Shown here piece after piece: positions 38,301 to 50,300 of a stretch of 64,000 nt of DNA. A model generated the notes under the pieces. That model had not been told where the DNA came from. It was given only the letters and a program-made list of their open reading frames with translations, and searched no databases. Position numbers and translations under genes: made by a program. The stretch comes from Argopecten irradians (Eukaryota; Mollusca; Bivalvia; Pectinida; Pectinidae): assembly GCF_041381155.1 (NCBI RefSeq), contig NC_091142.1:40597604-40661603 (forward strand). The letters run 5' to 3'. Positions within the stretch are counted from its first letter, which is position 1. Every line of letters starts with the position of its first letter.

Positions 38301-41300
38301 TCCGGGGGGTAGATTTAACAACAGTCACAGTAACCTCTACATACAGTCCGGGGGGTAGATTTAACAACAGTCACAGTAACCTCTACATACAGTCCGGGGG
38401 GTAGATTTAACAACAGTCACAGTAACCTCTACATACAGTCCGGGGGTAGATTTAACAACAGTCACAGTAACCTCTACATACAGTCCGGGGGGTAGATTTA
38501 ACAACAGTCACAGTAACCTCTACATACAGTCCGGGGGGTAGATTTAACAACAGTCACAGTAACCTCTACATACAGTCCGGGGGGTAACAACAGTCACAGT
38601 AACCTCTACATACAGTCCGGGGGGTAGATTTAACAACAGTCACAGTAACCTCTACATACAGTCCGGGGGGTAGATTTAACAACAGTCACAGTAACCTCTA
38701 CATACAGTCCGGGGGTAGATTTAACAACAGTCACAGTAACCTCTACATACAGTCCGGGGGTAGATTTAACAACAGTCACAGTAACCTCTACATACAGTCC
38801 GGGAGATTTAACAACAGTCACAGTAACCTCTACATACAGTCGGGGGGTTTAGAGTACCTTACAACAACAGTCACAGTAACCTCTACATACAGTCCGGGGG
38901 GTAGATTTAACAACAGTCACAGTAACCTCTACATACAACAACAGTCAAAGTAACCTCTACATACAGTCTGGGGGGTAGATTTAACAACAGTCACAGTAAC
39001 CTCTACATACAGTCCGGGGGGTAGATTTAACAACAGTCACAGTAACCTCTACATACAGTCCGGGGGGTAGATTTAACAACAGTCACAGTAACCTCTACAT
39101 ACAGTCCGGGGGTAGATTTAACACAGTCACAGTAACCTCTACATACAGTCCGGGGGGTAACAACAGTCACAGTAACCTCTACATACAGTCTGGGGGGTAG
39201 ATTTAACAACAGTCACAGTAACCTCTACATACAGTCCGGGGGGTAGATTTAACAACAGTCACAGTAACCTCTACATACAGTCCGGGGGGTAGATTTAACA
39301 ACAGTCACAGTAACCTCTACATACAGTCCGGGGGGTAGATTTAACAACAGTAACAACACAGTAACCTCTACGTACAGTCCAGGGGGTAGATTTAACAACA
39401 GTCACAGTAACCTCTACATACAGTCCGGGGGTAGATTTAACAACAGTCACAGTAACCTCTACATACAGTCCGGGGGGTAGATTTAACAACAGTCACAGTA
39501 ACCTCTACATACAGTCCGGGGGGTAACAACAGTCACAGTAACCTCTACATACAGTCCGGGGGGTAACAACAGTCACAGTAACCTCTACATACAGTCCGGG
39601 GGGTAGATTTAACAACAGTCACAGTAACCTCTACATACAGTCCGGGGGGTAGATTTAACAACAGTCACAGTAACCTCTGCAGAATGTGGATTGAGTATAT
39701 CATATATTACTTAATATTACATGTATAAAGAAATGATATTCCTTGGTCCCCGGAGATTTGTTAGAACTATGGTTTACTGGTACAGTAAATGTTATACCAC
39801 CTGTATACCAAACAAGAACAGTACTGGGTAGTAGTAATAAAATAATGCAAAACTAATCAGAAATCTATCATGCGTGCACCAATCACACAATGTAATGTGC
39901 TGAGATATTCTGCGACTGTGCAATACAAGAATCACTCTAAAGAGCAACGGAAAATATTCACAAAGAGTCTTCAATGATTTGTATCCACACCCAATCACAT
40001 TATAACTGTATCATACAAACTTAGCAGTGATTTCAATGTTAACATTTCTGTAAACAGAACTACTATGGAGAGGACAAATATTTGTTTGATGTAAATGCAA
40101 AAGTACACACAAACATGCATCCTAGTAGAAAACTTGAATTTAAGATTTGTAAACAAAAATGATGTGTAAGAACTTGTTCCAGATTATCTTTATTGTAAAA
40201 CGTACAATGTGATAATTTCACTGAAAGTCAAAAGTCCTCTTGCATCAAAGACTTTTCAAAATCAAATAAACCGAAAATGATGCACAGATTGGGAATCATG
40301 ACTCAACAATACTGTGTTAAGAAGTGCAGTGTAGACAGTAGGGTTCTACACAGTAAATGGTGCGGGGTGACATTGAGGCACTTTTAGATTCCATCATATC
40401 TTACCTGGTCATTCTCTGTACCTCCTGACTGCATCAAACTCTGCTGTATGGCAAACTGGAGAAGTTCATCATCTTCATCCTGAAGACGTCCTGGATGACC
40501 ACCACTTTCTCCTGAATGAAGCAAAAGTAAAAATCTAGTTCTTAACCATTAAAAAGCAGGGTTACAAAACTGAAGGTAGAATATTTTTACTTTTTAATGG
40601 TTCATACCATGAATGATTAGAATTTTCAAATTAAACTTATATACTGTGGAACATGGTTATATTGAAGTCCTTTGGGAATGGGAATTCTATTCAAATTATC
40701 GAGATTTCAATGTAACCAAGGAGAAATACTACGGATATGTGTGAAGAGGTGTTGGGAATGGGAATTCTATTCAAATTATCGAGATTTCAATGTAACCAAG
40801 GAGAAATACTACGGATATGTGTGAAGAGGTGTTATAATTTATTTCAAGTTAAGCCCTATTTCAAAATAACAGATTTCAAATTACTAGTTACAAGGTTCCA
40901 CTGTACATTGTTTTAATTTGGATCAACAAAATCATTCAAATTAAACAGGTTCATAACTGTAGGGTCCACAATTTTTAAAAAGTCTCATTCACCAATCCAC
41001 CTATGAATATGCTGTAGGAATAAAACTCAGAAGTCAAACCAGTAATAGTCGACACCTTTATATAGTGGATACCTGTCCACAAGGAATCACCAATACAAAC
41101 TTAATTCTGAGGTGGTCGTAAGGTGAGGTTTCACTGTAGTTTTGTATATGAATGTACATTATCTATAGACAATAAAACACATTTATAATGAATATGCTTA
41201 TAACAAATGCATGGTTAAAGCATAGTAATTTTTATTCTGTGCCAAGTTTCCTTTAATATATTTGTAACATTTGTATCATGAATTATGCATGTAACAAAGT

Positions 41301-44300
41301 ATTTGTTGGTTCTGAGAGGTTTGTTACAACCATATTTTACCATAGGTGCCAATGTGGACAGCTGACACAAAGGTTTTGTCTGTTGACTAATAAAAACTTC
41401 TCATACCAGGTGATTAACAGACACCTGAAAAGTTGAAACCCTGTCACTGTATTTTGTTTAAGGAAATGTGTGAAGTATTACAACCCTCATGGCATTAATA
41501 TGTATAAACCAGTGACTTACCTAACCTTACATAACCCTCATGGCATTAATATGTATAAACCAGTGACTTACCTAACCTTACATAACCCTCATGGCATTAA
41601 TATGTATAAACCAGTGACTTACCTAACCTTACATAACCCTCATGGCATTAATATGTATAAACCAGTGACTTACCTAACCTTACATAACCCTCATGGCATT
41701 AATATGTATAAACCAGTGACTTACCTAACCTTACATACCCTCATGGCATTAATATGTATAAACCAGTGACTTACCTCACCTTACATAACCCTCATGGCAT
41801 TAATATGTATAAACCAGTGACTTACCTAACATTACATAACCCCTGAATGCATATTACTGCCGTTCTATCATAAGATTGCACGATTGTGTTACAGTACTAG
41901 TGTATCGACTCACTGTAGTAGATTATATCGCTACATGGTACAGGTGAAGTGTCATGTAACACGCATTGTGATTGGCTGAAGTGTGTATATAAAGAAACGT
42001 TACACAATGCAACCTATTTGTGCAATCGGGACGTTGTAAGTACGTCGAAACAATTACAAATGTTCATAGATAAACATCTGAAAAATTAATATTTGTAAAA
42101 TAGAAGTATTACACTGTAAAAATAAATAACGCTGATATATAGAATTCGCGCTGTAATATACATGACTGTTGGGTGTTTTTTTCCGTAGTACACCTAGCAC
42201 ATGTGACGAACTTGACTGACAGAGTTTCCTGAAATAGCTGTTGTAAATATATAAATAAGATGATTGAAAAAAAAATCAAACATGGAAAGAGATAACACAC
42301 AATCAGGTTATACTAGCTGTAGAAGAATACATAATATTGATTTTTAAAAACATGATAATACTGGTACCGTTAATGAATAAATATGAAGGTCAAGAAGAAA
42401 GTATCTGCTAAAACAACTGTTCAGTTTCATAATTATGGTAAGGTATATTTAAAATGTCAATTTAACTCTGAATTTGAACTTTATACTGAATAAAAAAGTG
42501 TGGAAGTACTAAAAATCGTCGATCGCCAAGCTGCCAACGCGTGCATATTATAAGTTACCGGTAAGTTACATGTGTGTTTGCACATGTGTAACGTTACGTT
42601 ACTATTTTAATCTCGCCAAAATTAGAAGCGGTTCAACCGATCACAGCCAAAATTAGAAGCAGTCCTCAACCGATCATATGTCGACATGTCAAAGCCACGA
42701 ACCGATCTAAAAGTACGCGAAAGGGTAGTGAAAATGTACAATGATGGCATGGGGTGTCCTATGGAAATATATCTAAAGCGGCCGACGTTTGTAAATCCAC
42801 CTGTCGGAAACATCGCAAGTTGTGCGAGGAACAGCATGGTTCTCTGCTTCCACGTGTTCGGTCTATCATGACACCAACAAAGGTCAGTGAAGAAGTTGTT
42901 AAATTCGTCGAATATCGGAAGAAAATGAGACCAAGCATGGCAGGCTAAAAAAACAGCTTTACTGTGCACACACGTTTTTCTCTTCTATTTTTAGATCAAC
43001 TCAGCCAATCACAATGCGTGTTACATAGGCACTTCACCTGTAACATGTAGCGATGTAATCTACTACAGTGAGTCGATACACTAGTACTGTAACACAATCG
43101 TGCAATCTTATGATAGAACGGCAGTAACAGTGTACAAATCAGTGACTTACCTCACCTTACATAACCCTCATGGCATTAATATGTATAAACCAGTGACTTA
43201 CCTCACCTTACATAACCCTCATGGCATTAATATGTATAAACCAGTGACTTACCTAACCTTACATAACCCTCATGGCATTAATATGTATAAACCAGTGACT
43301 TACCTCACCTTACATAACCCTCATGGCATTAATATGTATAAACTAGTGACTTACCTAACCTTACATAACCCTCATGGCATTAATATGTATAAACCAGTGA
43401 CTTACCTAACCTTACATAACCCTCATGGCATTAATATGTATAAACCAGTGACTTACCTAACCTTACATAACCCTCATGGCATTAATATGTATAAACCAGT
43501 GACTTACCTCACCTTACATAACCCTCATGGCATTAATATGTATAAACCAGTGACTTACCTCACCTTACATAACCCTATTGGCATTAATATGTATAAACCA
43601 GTGACTTACCTAACCTTACATAACCCTCATGGCATTATATGTATAAACCAGTGACTTACCTAACCTTACATAACCCTCATGGCATTAATATGTATAAACT
43701 AGTGACTTACCTAACCTTACATAACCCTCATGGCATTAATATGTGTATAAAACTAGTGACTTACCTCACCTTACATAACCCTCATGGCATTAATATGTAT
43801 AAACCAGTGACTTACCTAACCTTACATAACCCTCATGGCATTAATATGTATAAACCAGTGACTTACCTAACCTTACATAACCCTGATGGCATTATATGTA
43901 TAAACCAGTGACTTACCTAACCTTACATAACCCTCATGGCATTAATATGTATAAACTAGTGACTTACCTAACCTTACATAACCGTTAGGAGGATTGAAAC
44001 ACGTTTCGTCCACCACACATTTACAATTGACCTCGTCGCCGTTCCTGAGTGGTGTGACCCCTTCTACAGACTGGTCCATTCCTGATATGTTACCGAAGGT
44101 AATCCTCGCATTGAGCACATGGAACAGGGGGATCTCTGACATTAATATATAGACACAACATTCAGTCATTTTCTCTTATAAGTTTTTTCTTAGCTTCTAT
44201 TATGCCAAAATCCATTTAAAAAAAAATTGTTGCATAGACAATGATAGTAAATAAACAACATGAAAAGGACTACATACCCCAATTCTATATATTGTTTAGC

Positions 44301-47300
44301 ATGACCTTACTTTAATGACTCCATTTGTTATTGTTAATTATGTGATAAAAAGTATCTTAAATCTGAATTCATTTCAAATGAGATTTTATGAAACATGTAT
44401 TGAATTTTGTATTTCTTTCAGCCATGGCTCCCAAAGTGAAAGCTTTTTCAAATAATTTTCTAAACCCTCGGATCTTATATCTTAAGATCTGTTATAAACA
44501 AGGGATATCCAATAGAAAGTTGAAGAGTGAAGTTCCTATGATTCTTCATTAATACATCCTCTTAACATTGCCGACCTAATATACTATGGGCAAATGTTGA
44601 ATTTAACAAAGGGTATATACTTACATTAGAGATTTTTGTAGGCCAACTTTCTTTCGTGTGCAATTTACTTAATTCAAGAATTTTGTGATCCAAGTAAATT
44701 CAAGAATTTTGTGATCCAATGTATTTGCAAAAGTTTATATCAGCAAATTGATATCTTCATCATGTTGAAAGGAGTTCCCATTTAAGTTATAAATCAGCAA
44801 ATGTTAATCTTCGAGAACTGCTTTTGAAATTGATAATGAGAAATTTATCAGCCACAAAAAGTGGTTGGTTTACAGTACCTGGAAAGTCGAACGGTTTTTG
44901 AAAAGTTAATAACTTACCAATTTTGATTGGAAATCCTGCTGGTAACTGTAATGTAATGAAGTCTTTGAGTTTTCTAAAGTGTGCATTACTGGAGGACATA
45001 AGGTCAATGATTGGCACGACCTGTTCCTGTAGCGACAATGGATAATTCTCACACAGCCACAGCGTGGCCTTAAATTTCTGAGTCTTTGTTGTCTGGTCTA
45101 TAGGCCGGCCTATATCACGGTCAGTTAAGTCCACAAACTCGTTAAAGTACTCCTCTGGGGTTATAGCACTTGGGTTATACATCACGGACGATACATCCTG
45201 AAACAAACATTCAATAGGATCTTTTTATTAGGTTTGTTTGTGTGGTTTGTTTAATGTCCTATCAACAGGTCATGTAAGGACGTGCCAGGTTTGATGGGGG
45301 AGGAAAACCAGAGTACTCGGACATCTTACTTTTTATTAAGAAATGACAGGTAAGAAATGACAGGTAAGAAAAGATAGTCACCACGAAATGAATGAAAATG
45401 TTAGACATCAAAGAACACAAATTTCTTTAATTTTTGTGCTACTGGAAATACATTTTTCTTTTTTTTTTGCTTGATTCATTCATCAAATAAACAAAGTCTT
45501 AGATGAAAAGTCATTCCTTACATTGTAGCATGTTGTAAAACAGTTAAAGTTGACCTGTGATAATCCAGAGACTCATAGTTAAGAAAATTCATAATTCATT
45601 CAGAAATGTCAGAGAACCGATTTGATTATTGGCTTAGTAAATAGAATCTGGTAGAATGGAAAATTCGCAATTCTGACAGTTTGGATTGGGGACACAAGTG
45701 TTTGGAATATCAAAGGTCAGAGTATAAGTAACATCTTAAGTAAGATTAAACTGTACTTACTCCATTGGATGCTCCTTGTTTCTTATTCTGCTCCTCGGCG
45801 ACCCCTAAGAATGACTCGAGTGGTGTTTTGTTATTCTTTTTAGATTTCTGTTTATCCTGCTCTGACAGATGTTCCACTCGTGTCTTTGTTATCAACTCCA
45901 CATTAGATGCCCCAAACACCTAGTGGTGAAGTAAAAACATACAAATTATAATATTGTTTTTCAATTATTAACTACTAGATGGACTTATATAAAAATTGTA
46001 CAAAAAGCAGGCTCTTGTTGCAGGAAACACTTCTGAGATCAACACCTACCATATTTTTCTTCCTATCTGTAATATTTCCATCTAAATACTCATTAATTAA
46101 CATGATATTTTATCAAAACTACGACAACAATAATGAGACATTTTTAATACATCCTGACATTTACCTTGGAGTCGTAGCCGTTGACAGTCTCACTTCTATC
46201 ACTCCGCCAGCCCAGAATACCAGATTTGTTTCTATAAACATATCACAGACAATATTACTCATAGAAACTAAAAAGAATCTCTTGTTCAACAGTTTTTGTG
46301 ACTAATCATCGGCCCAATTGTTCAACAGGTTGTGTGGCTAATCATTGGCCCAATTGTTCAACAGGATGTGTGGTTAATCATTGGCCCAATTGTTCAACAG
46401 GATGTGTGACTAATCATTGGCCCAATTGTTCAACAGGATGTGTGACTAATCATTGGCCCAATTGTTCAACAGGATGTGTGACTAATCATTGGCCCAATTG
46501 TTCAACAGGATGTGTGGTTAATCATTGACCCAATTGTTCAACAGGATGTGTGACTAATCATTGGCCCAATTGTTCAACAGGATGTGTGGCTAATCATTGG
46601 CCCAATTGTTCAACAGGATGTGTGACTAATCAATGGCCCAATTGTTCAACAGGATGTGTGACTAATCATCGGCCCAATTGTTCAACAGGATGTGTGGCTA
46701 ATCATCGGCCCAATTGTTCAACAGGATGTGTGTGACTAATCATTGGCCCAATTGTTCAACAGGATGTGTGGCTAATCATTGGTCCAATTGTTCAACAGGA
46801 TGTGTGGCTAATCATTGGCCCAATTGTTCAACAGGATGTGTGGCTAATCATTGGCCCAATTGTTCAACAGGATGTGTGGCTAATCATTGGCCCAATTGTT
46901 CAACAGGATGTGTGACTAATCATTGGCCCAATTGTTCAACAGGATGTGTGACTAATCATTGGTCCAATTGTTCAACAGGATGTGTGGCTAATCATTGGAC
47001 CAATTGTTCAACAGTTTGTGTGACTAATCATTGGCCCAATTGTTCAACAGGATGTGTGACTAATCATTGGCCCAATTGTTCAACAGGATGTGTGGCTAAT
47101 CATTGGTCCAATTGTTCAACAGGATGTGTGGCTAATCATTGGCCCAATTGTTCAACAGGATGTGTGACTAATCATTGGCCCAATTGTTCAACAGGATGTG
47201 TGACTAATCATTGGCCCAATTGTTCAACAGGATGTGTGGCTAATCATTGGTCCAATTGTTCAACAGGATGTGTGGCTAATCATTGGCCCAATTGTTCAAC

Positions 47301-50300
47301 AGGATGTGTGACTAATCATTGGCCCAATTGTTCAACAGGATGTGTGACTAATCATCCGCCCAATTGTTCAACAGGATGTGTGGCTAATCATCGGTCCAAT
47401 TGTTCAACGGGATGTGTGACTAATCATTGGCCCAATTGTTCAACAGGATGTGTGACTAATCATTGGTCCAATTGTTCAACAGGATGTGTGACTAATCATT
47501 GGCCCAATTGTTCAACAGGATGTGTAACTAATCATTGGCCCAATTGTTCAACAGGATGTGTGGCTAATCATTGGCCCAATTGTTCAACAGTTTGTGTGAC
47601 TAATCATTGGCCCAATTGTTCAACAGGATGTGTGACTAATCATTGGCCCAATTGTTCAACAGGATGTGTGGCTAACCATTGGTCCAATTGTTCAACAGGA
47701 TGTGTGACTAATCATTGGCCCAATTGTTCAACAGGATGTGTGACTAATCATTGGCCCAATTGTTCAACAGGATGTGTGGCTAATCATTGACCCAATTGTT
47801 CAACAGGATGTGTGGCTAATCATTGACCCAATTGTTCAACAGGATGTGTGACTAATCATTGGTCCAATTGTTCAACAGGATGTGTGGCTAACCATTGGTC
47901 CAATTGTTCAACAGGATGTGTGGCTAATCATTGGCCCAATTGTTCAACAGGATGTGTGGCTAACCATTGGCCCAATTGTTCAACAGGATGTGTGGCTAAC
48001 CATTGGCCCAATTGTTCAACAGGATGTGTGGTTAATCATTGGCCCAATTGTTCAACAGGATGTGTGGGTAATCAAACATGTATTTCATCAAAAATTTTCA
48101 AAGTACTCTTTAAACATCCAATTAATCAAACAAGATGTAAAAACTGGATTTGCAGGAAATGAGAAATCAAATTTTCACCAAGCAAGCGAGGCTTAATCAC
48201 CTTTTGAAAAATGAGGCCTCTAAATTACATTTGAGCATTTCTAGATTTCAAACAAAACTTTCAAAACAAATATTATTTCTGAACAAGATTTGACTTTTGA
48301 ACCATGAGGCCCTCTAAATCATATTTGAGTAATTTTAGATTTCAAGTCAAACTTTCAAAACAAATACTATTTTTGAACAAGATTTGAAAATGTATTAACC
48401 ACTTTCACTTCGTTGCCAATCATCACAATTTGGTAAAGAAAAAATTGCTCATTTCAGTTTTGCCAAATTTTGCCAGGTGGAGGCATTTTATGTAAATTTT
48501 GGTAACGTAGATGAATCAGGAATGAAGGTATTTACTATTGATCCAATTCATTGCAGTCGTTACCTTTCAAATGAAATTTTATCTGTGTCTACATAGGTGG
48601 TGACTAGAGGGTTGGTGAGACGAGCGGCTACAGAGTCATCGGAGGGATTCATCACTGACATATCAAAGTTTGGGGGAAGGATCTGCATTGTTTCAGAGAA
48701 AATCTCTCTTCTGTCGTGGTCGACCTCCATCACTGTCGCACTGTTTGCTAAAAGGAAAACACACGTCATCATAATTCTTAGTCATGTCTATGTATAATTT
48801 GCAGGAATATGTCAAGGGTAGATATTCAAGGGGAGATAACTAATAAAGTGAAGATAATTCTCCACTACTGTTTGCTAAAACGGAGGATACACATCATCAC
48901 AGCTCTTAGTCATGCCTTTATATAATTTATACGTTAGTTTTGACATGAAAACATGAAAGGGACATAACTGGTAAAGGCTAGATAACTCTCAAAGGATGAC
49001 AACTATTGCAAAATAATTCTTCTAGGCATTAATTTACAGGAATGGCCTTGTGAAAAATACAACACTTGTTTTCATATAATTGCTTTTAGACTTTTCCCCC
49101 ATTTTTATTTTTATTTCCTATTAAAACTCATAAATGCATCAAAAAACCAGTTGCATCCGCATTTGACAATAATCAAGTGAATTTAATCTCGTGTCCCAAA
49201 TTCTTTACTTTGTACACCAAACAGATAATAATAATTTTACTGTAGCCAGAAGCTTCACTATTATGACTTTCATTACCTGTTCCTTTAAATATGTAGCTTC
49301 TACTTCCTCTCTCCCACGACATGTTGTCAAACCCTAACAAAGTTGTGTCTATTCTCACATTGGAACCTGTAATATTGATAACACTACACAATACTAGACA
49401 TACATAATTAATGCTTTAGTGGGACATAGACACTTTTTTCATTCATAAATTATTTAAATGCAAATTACATTCCAGCAGTAGTCATTCAGAACATATTTCA
49501 ATGCAATTTATATTACCCAGGTATGTCGAAGTCATTCAGAACTTATTTCAATGCATTGAATTATATTATGTCTTTTACATATCAGAATTTTAACATCTGT
49601 AGAATTATTGTACTGAGGTGAGAGGTACTGACCACTTTTCCACACCCGGTATGTATCACTGGGGCACATCCGGGAAACCAAAGGCACTGCAGATACAAAG
49701 CACATCTAATGTAGGTATGATGGAAAATTAAATATAACAAAAAATATTTACTGTCAATGTTATTAATATTGATTTTTCAACGAGAATTTATACAAGGCTG
49801 AGTGTCAGTTCAAAATTCACTTTAGAAATGTCTGCCAAACGTTAATGCCCATTCCTCCATATATAAAAGCAGTACAATATGGGACGTGGTGGGACACAAA
49901 TGGATAGAATAGATATGAGTACACTCTATAATATTATATTACAATTTCCTCATCTCATGACTGGAGCATAAGACATGAAATTCATTTAGAAATTCTTTCA
50001 GAAAAAATATTTACAAATAAATTTTAGCAATTATTTAAGAAAAACATTGACAACTCATCACTGTAAACATTGTTTTGTGGTCCTGATCAATAACTGTCTA
50101 CCGTACTGATGTATGGTATTAGGACTTAGTAATCTGATTAGAATACTTAGTAAGGATTGATGGTAACATAGCATGTTCACTAACCCCAACTGGTGAATTC
50201 CCATTTCATCTCCACGTAGAAATCCGACGACTGTAAACAAATACATCATACAGTAAATATTATGTACATCCTGTAACATGGCAGGGGACACACACAGGGT

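Larger units (their letters stand above)
40512..43967 (-). other. ANKRD13 intron with the amplified 5' splice site
   Basis: Holds an 80-bp tandem duplication (40672-40831), the splice-donor array in two parts (41474-41853, 43128-43967) and the transposon between them. Confidence 0.9.

Noticed and set aside
35584..39489. Several minus-strand 60-68 codon frames with [15 protein letters not shown] repeats
   Set aside because: Reading of the G-run minisatellite; short, interrupted wherever the G run changes length.
34833..39679. Possible CRISPR-like array (regular ~46-bp spacing)
   Set aside because: Units are entire tandem copies without unique spacers, in an animal intron; this is a minisatellite.
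34833..39679. Idea that the G-run array is also a splice-junction minisatellite
   Set aside because: The unit contains neither the start of exon 12 (caactgacattt) nor the end of exon 11 (aatgaccag|gtaaga).
42622..42969. 115-codon minus-strand frame inside the transposon
   Set aside because: Antisense of the broken HTH transposase region; the + strand reading makes biological sense, this one does not.
43100..43911. Open frames encoding a 17-residue [17 protein letters not shown] repeat
   Set aside because: Antisense reading of the splice-donor array; the functional information is the donor site on the other strand.
46298..48162. Long open frames (up to 358 codons) encoding a [12 protein letters not shown] repeat
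   Set aside because: A by-product of a 36-bp minisatellite in an ANKRD13 intron; antisense, with no flanking coding sequence.
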